A stretch of DNA of 25,680 nucleotides from assembly GCA_964598225.1 (NCBI GenBank), contig CAZRBG010000069.1, forward strand, positions 1 through 25,680. Direction: 5' to 3'. The translations under genes were made by a program, and so were the position numbers. Shown here piece after piece: positions 8,129-16,952 of this stretch (the first letter of the stretch is position 1; each line of letters begins with the position of its first letter). Source of the stretch: SG8-4 sp964598225. Its GTDB lineage: Bacteria; Planctomycetota; Phycisphaerae; Sedimentisphaerales; Anaerobacaceae. Under the pieces are notes generated by a model. The model was not told where the DNA came from. It saw only the letters and a program-made list of their open reading frames with translations, and ran no database searches.

Positions 8129-9061
8129 CTACAGAAGGCCGTCAACTTTTGCCGAGAGATGCTTGACGTGGTTAATGGATTTCTCCAGCAGGGGCCGTTC
8201 GGATTCGTTCAAATCGAGTTCGATGACTTTTTCGACGCCGTTGCCGCCGAGGATAGCGGGAACGCCCACGAAGTAACCGCCCACGCCGTATTGGCTGTCG
8301 CAATAAGCGCAGCAGGGCATCACGATTTTCGTGTCTTTCAGTATCGCTTCAGCCATTTTTACCACACCGGCGGCGGGGGCATAATAGGCGCTGTAGCCAA
8401 GCAGATTCACTACTTCTATGCCGCCTTTGCGAGTCCGCTCGATCAATTCGGCTATTCTCTTTTCATCCAGCAGTTGAGTCAGCGGTATGCCGTTAACCGA
8501 TGTGAATCTGGGCAAAGGCACCATGTCGTCGCCGTGCCCGCCCATTAGCACGCACTTTATCGCCTCTACGCTCACGTCCAGCTCGGCGGCGATAAAATGA
8601 CAAAAACGAGCAGAGTCCAGCGCTCCGGCCATTCCCATTATCCTGTTTTTCGCGAAGCCTGTAACCCCGGCGGCGGCGTAAACCATAGCGTCGAGGGGAT
8701 TGCAGACCACAATGACAATACTGTCGGGAGAGTACTCTGCAATCTTTTGACTGACATCTTTAACTATGCCTGTGTTCTTCGCCAGCAGGTCGTCCCGGCT
8801 CATGCCCGGCTTACGGGGCAGACCGCTGGTTACGATGACTACATCACTGTCTGCTGTTTTCTCCCAATCGACTGTGCCTACGATGCTGCAATCATAAAGC
8901 TGAACCGGCGCCGCCTCGGACATATCCAGGGCCTTGCCCTCTGCGAGACCTTCAACTACGTCGATTAGTACAATATCGCCGAGTTGCTTCGTGGCGGCTA
9001 TATAGGCAGTGGTGGCGCCCACCTTTCCGGCGCCGACTATTGTGATCTTGTTCCTTGACAT
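8129..9061 (-). CDS. mdh: Malate dehydrogenase, LDH-like type
   Basis: This 310-residue cytoplasmic enzyme interconverts malate and oxaloacetate with NAD. The nucleotide site is VGAGKVGATT (residues 9-18), with D34 at the end of strand 2 as expected for NAD. The substrate loop GLPRKPGMSRDD places arginines at 83 and 89; arginine at the first of these positions marks malate rather than lactate specificity, where glutamine is usual. N121 (CNPLD), R152 (DSARF) and catalytic H176 (GGHGDD) are present. Length is normal. A GAGAG site lies 7 bases before the ATG. The gene lies between the peptidase remnant and the ATPase operon on the same strand; no functional link to either is evident. Confidence 0.95.
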   Translation of the reverse strand: MSRNKITIVGAGKVGATTAYIAATKQLGDIVLIDVVEGLAEGKALDMSEAAPVQLYDCSIVGTVDWEKTADSDVVIVTSGLPRKPGMSRDDLLAKNTGIVKDVSQKIAEYSPDSIVIVVCNPLDAMVYAAAGVTGFAKNRIMGMAGALDSARFCHFIAAELDVSVEAIKCVLMGGHGDDMVPLPRFTSVNGIPLTQLLDEKRIAELIERTRKGGIEVVNLLGYSAYYAPAAGVVKMAEAILKDTKIVMPCCAYCDSQYGVGGYFVGVPAILGGNGVEKVIELDLNESERPLLEKSINHVKHLSAKVDGLL

Positions 9062-9100
9062 AGCAATTCTCTCATAAATGTGTATATTCTTTCTATTGGC

Positions 9101-9923
9101 TCATTTACCCGAGCCGACGGTTCGCAGCAGAAATTCCTCATACTTTCGATATCGGGTAAGTTTCTTCACGTCGCCGCCGAGGCCGTGCCCGCCGGTGGGA
9201 TCCGAACCTGACTCTTATAAAATCGTCGGCGTGCATGTACATATATCCCGACGCATCAGGCAGCCACGCGATGCGCCGTTCGCTGTCTCTCGTTCGGGTT
9301 AGCCGCTTTGGTTTCTTCCTGCCGACTTTCCATCGGTAGATATCACGCTCGGACACGAAGAGCAGCTCATTCGCTTTCGGGGACCACTCGAATGATTTTA
9401 TGCCGCTATAGCGCGGCGCCTCCTTGTCCTCGGCATCCTCGTCGCTCACCCAGTCTCCTCGCTTCTTGAGCCTTTTCAGTTCTTTTTGCTTTTGCTTGTT
9501 CTTGCCTCCATCCTTTTTCTTTTTCTTCTCTTCCGCCTTTCTTTTTCTATCCGCTTCCTTTGCCTTCTTGATCCGATCTCCTTTTACTTTTCGTGTGCTC
9601 TTTTGGAATCGCGACATTACCGAGGCGGACGTGATGCGGCGGGATTCGTCTTTGGCGACGTCGTAAATCCACAAGTCCGAACCGTGCCGCCGCTCTTTGT
9701 AAGGCCGATACAAATATGCGGCATATTTGCCGTCAAAGCTGAATTCCATGAAGCGTGCCGAGGGGCCGAAGAAACTCTTTTCGGGAAACAGCTTCTCCAG
9801 CGTCAATTCGTCATTCTTGCCGTCTTGCCTTTTCTTGGAAGATTTGTCCTTATGTTCGGCAATAAGGAGCGTGCAAAATGACAGACAAACGAGACTGATG
9901 GTAACCAAGCTCTGCTTCAACAT
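9101..9923 (-). pseudogene. S9-family (prolyl oligopeptidase-like) peptidase, internally deleted and frameshifted
   Basis: The open frame from 9923 encodes a signal peptide (about residues 1-22) and the start of a beta-propeller (FSFDGKYAAYL, DLWIYDVAK, FEWSPKANELLFVS, IAWLPDASGYMYM), interrupted by a lysine-rich insertion around residues 110-160. It runs out at 9138 after a basic, non-family-like tail. In the frame one base over, the same strand reads DPTGGHGLGGDVKKL then YEEFLLRTVG up to a stop at 9101; this resembles the C-terminal catalytic-histidine segment of S9 peptidases (compare AGHGAGKP in prolyl oligopeptidase). An intact enzyme would need several hundred more residues, including the serine nucleophile. 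I therefore read this as a gene whose middle was deleted, with the join around 9190-9215. A GGAGAG site precedes the ATG. An assembly collapse is the main alternative. Confidence 0.7.
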
Positions 9924-9999
9924 TCATGCTCTCCGGAACTTCGTTTCCTGCAGGGTGGGCTTGTCCCGCCAGACCGATCTGAGGAAAAACTCTATGCTG
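9924..9999. other. Short spacer between the GH127 gene and the peptidase remnant
   Basis: This 76-base spacer holds the ribosome site of the peptidase remnant and a GC-rich segment (GTGGGCTTGTCCCGCC, about 9955-9970) with a short GGG/CCC stem. No terminator with a U-run is visible, so the remnant could be co-transcribed with the hydrolase gene upstream. Confidence 0.35.
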
Positions 10000-12483
10000 T
10001 TATTCCTGCTCTTGTTCTTCAACACGCCATTCGAGGATGCCGGCCGAAAACCCAGGTCGCAACTGTGCTTCCAACCTCAGTGTTTTCGTCCGAATCGTTT
10101 CGAACTCCACGGTATTAAATTCATCCTTTTTCACCTCATACTTGCCATTTGCGGCGACTTCCGACCACGCGTTGTCTGTTTTGTACAAAAGTCGCCAGGA
10201 TTTCGGTATTCGGTAGCCGCCGGTGCCGGTGTCGTCGAACCAATAGACCGATACCCCCGAGATCTTGCGCGGCTTCTCGAAGTTGTACTGTACCCATTCT
10301 GTCGTACCTTTGCGTGGCCACCAAGTCATCCTTGGAATGCTGTGGTCGTTTGAGCTTCGCGGAACGAGGTCATCGCTCAATGCCGCGACAGTGTCGCCGC
10401 CCCAGCAGTGTGATGCCGTTGCCGGCAGAGATTTCGGCGGCTCTTTCCACTCGTGAGCATCCGGTCCCGAACCTATTGTCGGAAACGCTGAGATACGCAA
10501 CCTTGCGCAGCCCATGGGAATCAAGGTGATATCCTCGGTCTGCTCATCCGATTTTACGGGGCTCGGCTGGAGCTTGCCGACCAGTCCCAGATGGTCCTTC
10601 TGCCATTCCGGGATTCTTTTCGCTTTGGCGCGTAACTCGATTGGTGCGGCTTCGGCTTCGAAGGGCTGATCGCTCTCGGGCCAGTCGTTGCGCACAACGC
10701 GGAACGATGTTTCAGGCTTATCTTCATTAAGCACCAATCCGTAGTTCCACGGAGTCGTAGGATGAATCTCCCATGCTGGCCATATATCCGTACCTCCCTC
10801 TCGCACGTATTTTTCGCCGATCTTCAAAGAATATGTAAGAGGCCCGCGATCCACCGAGGCACTGTTATGGTTCTGAGTCCATTTTCGAATCGCAATCTCC
10901 ATCGGCAGGATGAGTTCTACTACGTCGCCGTCGGTCCATGTCCGATCGATCATTATGTATGATCGAGGGCTGGTTTTCGCCGATGATGCTTCGCCATTGA
11001 TTTTCAGCCCGGGATTCTCGCACCAGCCGGGAACACGCAGATAAAGCGGGAATCGAACGGGCCCGCTCGCGATCACGGTGAGTTTGATATCCTCGTCGAA
11101 CGGATACGTCGTTTCCTCAATGATAGAGATGGTTTCCCCTTCGCCTACTTTCGCTGTCACCTTTGAGGGAGCGTACATTACCGCGGCCAGCCCGTTGCCG
11201 GACGTAGCCAGCCAGAGATGCTCGGCGTAGTATGGCCAGCCATGGCCGGTGTTATGCTGGCAACATCGATGGCGATGCGGATCGAACAGCAACATCGGCC
11301 CACGATTTTGAAGACCTGGAGACTTGTTGTGCTTGTCGCAGAGAATCATGTTCGGGGCCGTCAGATAATGCAGCGCCTTCATGTCGGGTGTAAACGCCGC
11401 AGGCAGTGAGTTGAATGCTACATCTTCGCAGCGGTCGGCCCACTTGACGTCGCCGGAGATTGTCAGCAGCGTCTCGTGCGAGAGCATCATCTCCACCATG
11501 CCGCAGGTCTCCACAGCCTGGCGAGGGCCGGTGAATCCCGGCCGACAATTCTCGTCGCCGCCGAACATGCCGCCCGGGACCTGGCCGTATATATTGCGTA
11601 TTTTGCTCCAATTGCGTTCTGCAGCTTGTAAATGGTCCGGGTCCTTCGACTGTATATAATAAGTGCCCGGCTCACCGAATCCCTGTGACATGTTCACATT
11701 GTGCCAATTGATTACGTCCTTTTCCCATTCGGCGGTCTTCCGGTGTACCTTCCTTGCCAGATCCAGGAGGAACTTGTCGCCGGTGCGGTTGTACAGCCAG
11801 TAAACGCTGTAAAGAAGGTCGCCACCCCGCATCCTGGGCCAGTAGCCGACAAGAAATCGATCTTCCGGAACGGTCGTCAAGTATTGCATATATTTGGTCA
11901 TCAACTCAATGACGCGCTTGTCGCCGGTAAAGGAATAATAATCCTGAAGGCAGAACAGCATGATCATGTTGGGCCAGAGGTCTTCACGCCCCTGCAAACG
12001 TGTGGCAGCGCCTTTCCTGCCTTTGTCCGGGCCGAACCAGCCGTCGTCCTGCCGGCTCGCAAGTGCCGCTTCGATCCAGATTTTGGATTCGGCCATCAAC
12101 CGCTGGTCGCGCAGAATGTAGCCGCAGTTGCTGAAGCCCTTGAGCCAGTAGGGCGGTTCCTCCCAGCCGTGATCTCCCTCACCGGCCGGGCTCAGCCACG
12201 CGTTGCCTTCTTTTTTGAGGAAGCGGCTGATCTCTGTCAAATGCCCGTGAAATCCCTGTGCCTGCAATTCGAGCTGCTTGCGAATCCAGCCTTGCGGCTC
12301 AATAGCTCCTACCGGCAGCTTCATAAAGGGACTCGGCGCCAGCGGCTCCCGATTGCCGACATAGAAGTCGTTTCCCGGCTCGGTGTCAGGTCGATCTACC
12401 ATGCGTACCTCCGCATCAACTGGTGAGCAAAATCCAACAGGCAGAATAATAATAGCCACAGTGATAAGTCTCCGTTTGTTCAT
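10000..12483 (-). CDS. Secreted GH127/DUF1680 glycoside hydrolase with discoidin-like C-terminal domain
   Basis: This 827-residue protein is a candidate beta-L-arabinofuranosidase-type hydrolase acting on plant or algal polysaccharide side chains. Residues 1-24 look like a signal peptide ending VDA, so it is exported. The (alpha/alpha) barrel covers roughly 45-480. E325 and C327 (AVETCGMVE) and the pair C407-C408 (RHRCCQHN) match the zinc-thiolate site of Bifidobacterium HypBA1 (E338, C340, C417, C418), in which C417 is the nucleophile; E311 (GGDEN) is a candidate acid/base. Beta-sandwich sequence follows, and residues about 700-820 (VQYNFEKPRKISGVSVYWF) resemble an F5/8 type C carbohydrate-binding domain. 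The ATG has AAAGGA 8 bases upstream. The exact sugar specificity cannot be read from sequence; DUF1680 members are varied. Confidence 0.88.
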   Translation of the reverse strand: MNKRRLITVAIIILPVGFCSPVDAEVRMVDRPDTEPGNDFYVGNREPLAPSPFMKLPVGAIEPQGWIRKQLELQAQGFHGHLTEISRFLKKEGNAWLSPAGEGDHGWEEPPYWLKGFSNCGYILRDQRLMAESKIWIEAALASRQDDGWFGPDKGRKGAATRLQGREDLWPNMIMLFCLQDYYSFTGDKRVIELMTKYMQYLTTVPEDRFLVGYWPRMRGGDLLYSVYWLYNRTGDKFLLDLARKVHRKTAEWEKDVINWHNVNMSQGFGEPGTYYIQSKDPDHLQAAERNWSKIRNIYGQVPGGMFGGDENCRPGFTGPRQAVETCGMVEMMLSHETLLTISGDVKWADRCEDVAFNSLPAAFTPDMKALHYLTAPNMILCDKHNKSPGLQNRGPMLLFDPHRHRCCQHNTGHGWPYYAEHLWLATSGNGLAAVMYAPSKVTAKVGEGETISIIEETTYPFDEDIKLTVIASGPVRFPLYLRVPGWCENPGLKINGEASSAKTSPRSYIMIDRTWTDGDVVELILPMEIAIRKWTQNHNSASVDRGPLTYSLKIGEKYVREGGTDIWPAWEIHPTTPWNYGLVLNEDKPETSFRVVRNDWPESDQPFEAEAAPIELRAKAKRIPEWQKDHLGLVGKLQPSPVKSDEQTEDITLIPMGCARLRISAFPTIGSGPDAHEWKEPPKSLPATASHCWGGDTVAALSDDLVPRSSNDHSIPRMTWWPRKGTTEWVQYNFEKPRKISGVSVYWFDDTGTGGYRIPKSWRLLYKTDNAWSEVAANGKYEVKKDEFNTVEFETIRTKTLRLEAQLRPGFSAGILEWRVEEQEQE

Positions 12484-12508
12484 TTTCTCTATCCTTTCGT
12501 AATGTAGC

Positions 12509-12547
12509 GTGGGGCTCCCTTAGGGATGCCTTACGGTATTGCCCCAC
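12509..12547 (-). repeat. Nested palindrome in the GH127 leader
   Basis: GTGGGGC at 12509-12515 pairs with GCCCCAC at 12541-12547. Inside the 25-base interval, TCCC and GGGA (12516-12519 and 12523-12526) form a second small hairpin. The element starts 26 bases upstream of the hydrolase start codon, so it would lie in the mRNA leader. It could be a structured leader or a dispersed REP-like repeat; no U-run follows, so attenuation is not clearly supported. Confidence 0.55.
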
Positions 12548-12746
12548 CGATTGGTCTTGGCTCAGTAATCAAATTGAACTGCGATCTTACGCGAAAAACA
12601 GACGCCTGCCAAGTCAAAAGAAGCACCGCCGATTGTTGACCTTATCGGTGTTGTGTGTCGATTCAAAATCTCGAACAAACTATGAAAATCGCAGCTCCTT
12701 GAGGATTCCTTGCTCATTAGATATAGCCAAATTGCCGATAATTCTG

Positions 12747-12752
12747 TATAAT
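12747..12752 (+). promoter_or_regulatory. -10 box of the FHA-GAF gene
   Basis: A perfect TATAAT lies 32 bases before the ATG at 12785, a good distance for a short leader. No convincing -35 hexamer lies 16-18 bases upstream, so this may need an activator or be only a partial match. GAGGAA at about 12773-12778 is a good ribosome site 6 bases before the ATG. Confidence 0.45.
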
Positions 12753-12784
12753 GCGCTTGTATACAAACGTAGCGAGGAACGCAG

Positions 12785-13672
12785 ATGCGCCTGATTCTTA
12801 GAAAAGACGGCAAGACAGTCAAGGAATTCCGCTTCAGCAAAGGCCCTGTCTATATCGGCAGGCACGTTCACAGCCAGGTTTTCCTGCCGGACAGGGACGT
12901 TTCGAGGCAGCACGCCGTGATCTATGCAACCAGAGAAGGGAAATGGGTGGTCGAAGACCTCGAATCCGCCAACGGCACCTACGTCAACGGCAAAAAAGTC
13001 CACCAGACGCAGCTCAAGGGCGGCGACGGCTTGCGAATCGGCAGTTTCGCGATAGAAATCAGCCTCGAATCCGGCGAATCGCCGGGCGAGCCGACGCATC
13101 TGGGGGACACGCTCATGCCGTCGCCGGGCAAACGGAAGCAGGCGCCGTCGAAGGCCGGCTTGGAAATCATAGCGCGAAGGCCCGACATCGAGCAGGCCCC
13201 CGATATACGCCTGCCGGCGAGAAGGGCAAGGGAATTCCTTCAGGCCACCGAGCTTATCTGCCGGGCAAACGGCCCCGAGGAGGTGCTACGGGCACTCCTG
13301 AGTATACTGCTGAAGGATTTCAAGGCGTATCGCTGCTGGGGCGCGCTCAGGAATGTGCCGGAAGGCCCCATGACCTCGCACGCCGGCAAGAGCGCCGACG
13401 GAAGCTCCTTGGAATTTAAGGAGATAGAAGTAAATAAGAAAGTGACGCAAGCCGTCGATAATAAAGAATTCCTGCTGATTCCGCAGATTTCGTCACTGAC
13501 CGATGTGGCAGAGCCCCGCTCGGCTATGATCGCGCCGATAATGGATCCCACCGGCTGCTTCGGCGTCCTCTACGTTGACAATCAGCTCGACGATGGGCCT
13601 TACGCCCTGAGCGACCTCGACTACCTCATGCTACTGGCGATCCACACCGCCGCGATAGTCGAAAACTTCTGA
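12785..13672 (+). CDS. FHA-GAF domain signalling protein
   Basis: This 295-residue soluble protein is the only plus-strand gene in the window. Residues 1-95 form an FHA domain, a phosphothreonine-binding fold: G25-R26, S40-R41-x-H43 and N63-G64-T65 are the conserved binding-loop residues. A Pro/Gly-rich linker (about 96-145) follows. Residues about 150-295 resemble a GAF domain (ELICRANGPEEVLRALL, then APIMDPTGCFGVLYVDN and LDYLMLLAIHTAAIVENF). The same FHA-GAF order occurs at the front of adenylate cyclases and sigma-54 regulators, but here the protein ends directly after GAF, with no output domain. It may therefore act through protein binding. It is divergent from the GH127 gene and convergent with the efflux operon. 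No target is evident from context. Confidence 0.88.
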   Translation: MRLILRKDGKTVKEFRFSKGPVYIGRHVHSQVFLPDRDVSRQHAVIYATREGKWVVEDLESANGTYVNGKKVHQTQLKGGDGLRIGSFAIEISLESGESPGEPTHLGDTLMPSPGKRKQAPSKAGLEIIARRPDIEQAPDIRLPARRAREFLQATELICRANGPEEVLRALLSILLKDFKAYRCWGALRNVPEGPMTSHAGKSADGSSLEFKEIEVNKKVTQAVDNKEFLLIPQISSLTDVAEPRSAMIAPIMDPTGCFGVLYVDNQLDDGPYALSDLDYLMLLAIHTAAIVENF

Positions 13673-13702
13673 TCCGCATCCGGCGTAGACGCATCCTGCG
13701 GA
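13673..13702. terminator. Weak hairpin between convergent FHA and efflux genes
   Basis: TCCGCA at 13673-13678 pairs with TGCGGA at 13697-13702, and an inner GCG-TAGA-CGC hairpin lies at 13683-13692. It immediately follows the FHA stop codon in an 82-base convergent gap, where a bidirectional terminator is expected. No U-run follows on either strand, so support is modest. Confidence 0.3.
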
Positions 13703-13754
13703 GTTGCCGGCTATTGGCTCTTTACAGTTTTCATATCAGAGGAATTTTACGAAT

Positions 13755-16700
13755 TCAGTCTTGAGCCGGGGCGTAGGAGATTTCCCCGGCGTCTGAGGAC
13801 AAGACACGATCTTTCGCGGGGTGTTTCTCTTGGGATTTCAGTAAATCAAACTCTTCGAGAATTACAAAGCTGACGGGCACCAGGATCAGCACGACCAGAG
13901 ATGAAGCGAGAGTTCCAACTCCCAGCGAAATTGCCATAGGCACTAAAAACAGGGCCTGCTCGTTGGTCTCGAATATCATGGGTCCCAGACCCAGAAACGT
14001 AGTTACAGCAGTTAAGAAGATGGGGCGGAAGCGGCGCTCGGCGGCCCTGACGGTGGCTTCTTTGATAGAAACTCCTCGTGCCAAGTAGCGATTCCTGGTC
14101 ATAACCAAAACGAAGCCGCCGTTTACAACCATCCCGCACAGAGCGATCATACCCAACGCGCTGAAGATGCTCAGATCAAAACCCAGTATGATATGGCCCA
14201 CGACGGCGCCGGCCAATCCCCAGGGAATAGCCAGTAACACAATAACCGATTGGATGTAACTTCTTAGAAATGAAGCCATAATAGCGAAAATAGCGAACAG
14301 GGAGGCTGTGAGTCCGACGCTCAGACTTCTTGTTGCCTCGCGCTGTTCGCGCTGCGTTCCTTCGAAGGAGTAAGTCAGGCCGGGGAAACGTTTCATGAGC
14401 TGTGGCAGCTCTTTTCTTTCAAGAGCAGCCAACACTTTGTTTTCATTTGTAATGTTATAAAGCACACTGGCTGTTACATTGAGAACCCGACTTCCGTCCA
14501 CCCGGTCGATTCGTACCGGTGCGGTTGTTTCAATAATATCCGCCGCCTGATTGATCGGAATCTCGGCGCCATTGTCTGCCTTGACCAAAAGTCCTTCCAG
14601 ACCGCTTAGAGACCTGCGGTCGGATTCCGGCAGCCGCACCATTACCCGCAATTCCTCGCGCTGCCGGGGCTGGCGCAGCGCTTCTGCTCCGTAAAATGCA
14701 TGGCGGATCTGCTGCCCCAAATCGCGAGCGGTAATCCCCAAAGCTTGCCCCGCCGGCTTGATCTCAAAGCTGATTTGAGGCATTTCCCTGCCAAAACCTT
14801 TTCGAATATCGGTCACTCCGGGATAGCGTGCGACCATCTCACCGAGCTCCTCAGCCGCACGACGTAAGGTATCAACTTCCGGATGGGCCAGTTGAATATC
14901 AATTGCCGCCTCACCGCCGGGGCCCGCCAGATAGTCGAAAAAGAGGGACTCCATGTCGGGAATTTCGGGTACCTCCGAGCGCCACAGTCCAACGAAGCCG
15001 GCGCCGGTAACTTTGCGCTGGCTTTGCGGCACTAATTTGCAGGCGACCCTGGCGTGATTGCTGCTGCGAGATGCCACTGAAACCGTTATGCCGCGTACGA
15101 TTCCCTCCTCGCCGGATTTTTCTATGGCTCTCTTCGCCGCAGCTTCGATCATAAAGGCCACATCCCTGGTTCGCGCCACCGGCGTACCGGTCGGCATTTC
15201 GATCTCTCCCTGGATGTAGTCATTTTCAATGGTGGGATTAAAGGTGAAATTCACCCGGCCGCTGAAAAGGTAACCGAGGATAATAAGGAACGAAGAAACA
15301 AAGACCGCCAGGGTGATGTAGCGAAATCGAATGGCCGCCGCCAGTATGGGATGATAGAAACGCTCCATGGCCGCGTCGATCTTAAGGCGAACTCCGGCCT
15401 GGGCCCTGTCAAATCGGGAAAAGATGGAGTTTGGGTGAGGGTGTTTCCTGGTGAAGGCTAAGTGCGAAGGCAGAATGAGAAGTGCTTCCACCAGGGAAAC
15501 GGTGAATACGGCTATGATTACCGATGGTAGCACGTTGAGGAAGCGGCCGCTTCTGCCCGGCACAAACAGCAACGGCAAAAAAGCAATGATGTTCGTACTG
15601 ACCGCAAAAATTACCGGTATGGACATCTCTCTAACGCCGGCCACGGCGGCGTCCGTCCGCGACATCCCCTGAGAAATTTTGTGGAAAATATCCTCTCCGA
15701 CCACTACGGCATCGTCGACCACGATTCCGAGGGTAACAATAAAACCGAACAGAGAGATCATGTTCACACTAGCATCCATCAGGGGCAGCAGGATGAGCGA
15801 GCCGAGAATCGAGACCGGAATGCCAACGGCTGTCCAGAAAGCCACTCGCAGTTCCAGAAGCAGTCCCAGTGATAAAAGCACCAGCAGCAGGCCAATCACC
15901 CCGTTAAACCTCAACAGGTCGATGCGCTCCACGTAATCTTCGGTCCTGTCATAGGACACCTTCACTTCGACCGAATCCGGGAGGGTGGCGTTTACCTGTT
16001 CAACATACCTGTGTACCGCCGCCGCCACTTTCAAAGGCGGCTGGGATTCGGAAGCATACGTCCCGATCCATACCGCCGGTTTGCCGTTGTAATACGACTC
16101 TCGTTCGGTCTCCTCGAATCCATCCTCGACGGTGGCAATATCCCCGAGCTTGATTTCAGCGCCGGTATTGCTGCTCTTTATGGGAATCTCAAGGAACTCG
16201 CTGCCGAAGTGGCGACGCTCGGTGGTTTTCAGCAGAATATCTCCGCCCGGAGTTCGCATGGTGCCGGCCGGCACATCCAGCGCGGCGTGATCGATGGCGT
16301 CGGCTATCTCTCCGAGCGTAAGGTCAAGAGCACGGAGCCGGGCCTGGGGCACTTCGACTTGAATTTCGGGACGACGCACGCCGCGAAGCATCACCAGAGA
16401 TACCTCGGGCTGGGCCAGCAGGCCGTCTTCAATCTGGTGAGCAAATTGGATCAGTGTACGTTGATCCACGTTACCAAACACCGAAACGTAGACCACTCCT
16501 CTGCGACGACCCCCTCCCAGCGAAATGACCGGCGGTTCGATCTCGTCGGGAAACATGCTGATGCGCTGTACCGCCGCCGTGACCTCCTGAAGCGCCCGGT
16601 TGCGGTCGAATCCCGGCATGATTTCGACTGTCACCGAGGCGCGTCCCTCGGTAGCCGATGATAAGATACGACGGGTGATCTCAAGGCTGCGCACCTCCGA

Positions 16701-16952
16701 CTCAATGGGCAGCAGGATTGACTGTTCGACTTCTTCCGGGCTTGCGCCCCGATACTGCATGTAGATATCAACCGTATCAAGTTCAAAAATCGGATAGATT
16801 TCCTGACGGATATTGCAGGCGACCATCACTCCCACCACGACCACGGCCAACATCAACAAATTCGCCGCAACGTGATTGCGGGCAAACCAGGCCACAAGGC
16901 CGGTCGCCGAAGAAGTGTTATCAAACGGATTGCGGTCAATATCAGTTTTCAT
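13755..16952 (-). CDS. RND-family efflux pump, inner-membrane permease
   Basis: This 1065-residue protein is the proton-driven pump of a tripartite export system (AcrB/MexB superfamily). It has the family layout: membrane helix near residues 28-46, a large periplasmic loop (about 50-345), a helix bundle, a second periplasmic loop, and a final bundle. In helix 4 the motif GIVVDDAVVVGED gives D413-D414, the proton-relay pair equivalent to AcrB D407-D408. In helix 10 the AcrB K940 position appears as asparagine (GMVVNGGFVLV), as in RND groups outside the classical AcrB type. The ATG overlaps the adaptor gene by 11 bases and is preceded by GGGAA. The substrate cannot be predicted. A minus-strand terminator is not clear after it. 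Confidence 0.94.
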   Translation of the reverse strand: MKTDIDRNPFDNTSSATGLVAWFARNHVAANLLMLAVVVVGVMVACNIRQEIYPIFELDTVDIYMQYRGASPEEVEQSILLPIESEVRSLEITRRILSSATEGRASVTVEIMPGFDRNRALQEVTAAVQRISMFPDEIEPPVISLGGGRRRGVVYVSVFGNVDQRTLIQFAHQIEDGLLAQPEVSLVMLRGVRRPEIQVEVPQARLRALDLTLGEIADAIDHAALDVPAGTMRTPGGDILLKTTERRHFGSEFLEIPIKSSNTGAEIKLGDIATVEDGFEETERESYYNGKPAVWIGTYASESQPPLKVAAAVHRYVEQVNATLPDSVEVKVSYDRTEDYVERIDLLRFNGVIGLLLVLLSLGLLLELRVAFWTAVGIPVSILGSLILLPLMDASVNMISLFGFIVTLGIVVDDAVVVGEDIFHKISQGMSRTDAAVAGVREMSIPVIFAVSTNIIAFLPLLFVPGRSGRFLNVLPSVIIAVFTVSLVEALLILPSHLAFTRKHPHPNSIFSRFDRAQAGVRLKIDAAMERFYHPILAAAIRFRYITLAVFVSSFLIILGYLFSGRVNFTFNPTIENDYIQGEIEMPTGTPVARTRDVAFMIEAAAKRAIEKSGEEGIVRGITVSVASRSSNHARVACKLVPQSQRKVTGAGFVGLWRSEVPEIPDMESLFFDYLAGPGGEAAIDIQLAHPEVDTLRRAAEELGEMVARYPGVTDIRKGFGREMPQISFEIKPAGQALGITARDLGQQIRHAFYGAEALRQPRQREELRVMVRLPESDRRSLSGLEGLLVKADNGAEIPINQAADIIETTAPVRIDRVDGSRVLNVTASVLYNITNENKVLAALERKELPQLMKRFPGLTYSFEGTQREQREATRSLSVGLTASLFAIFAIMASFLRSYIQSVIVLLAIPWGLAGAVVGHIILGFDLSIFSALGMIALCGMVVNGGFVLVMTRNRYLARGVSIKEATVRAAERRFRPIFLTAVTTFLGLGPMIFETNEQALFLVPMAISLGVGTLASSLVVLILVPVSFVILEEFDLLKSQEKHPAKDRVLSSDAGEISYAPAQD

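Larger units (their letters stand above)
12484..12784. other. Intergenic region between divergent GH127 and FHA-GAF genes
   Basis: This 301-base region must carry the promoters of both divergent genes. Towards the hydrolase it holds a palindromic element (12509-12547). Towards the FHA gene it holds a perfect TATAAT box. No believable protein-coding frame is present; the longer minus-strand frame here has no recognisable features and runs into the FHA gene in antisense. Confidence 0.6.

Noticed and set aside
8129..9061. Lactate dehydrogenase
   Set aside because: The substrate-specificity loop has arginine (GLPRKPGMSR) as in malate dehydrogenases, not the glutamine usual in lactate dehydrogenases.
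9424..9881. Plus-strand Phe/Leu/Ser-rich frames resembling membrane proteins
   Set aside because: They are the reverse complement of the lysine-rich insertion in the peptidase remnant; hydrophobicity is an artefact of AAG/AAA codons read in antisense.
11701..12426. 241-codon plus-strand frame within the GH127 gene
   Set aside because: Antisense shadow of the signal peptide and barrel of the hydrolase; no independent start signal.
12562..12840. Minus-strand frame between GH127 and FHA genes
   Set aside because: Runs antisense into the FHA gene, contains its promoter region, lacks a ribosome site and has no recognisable features.
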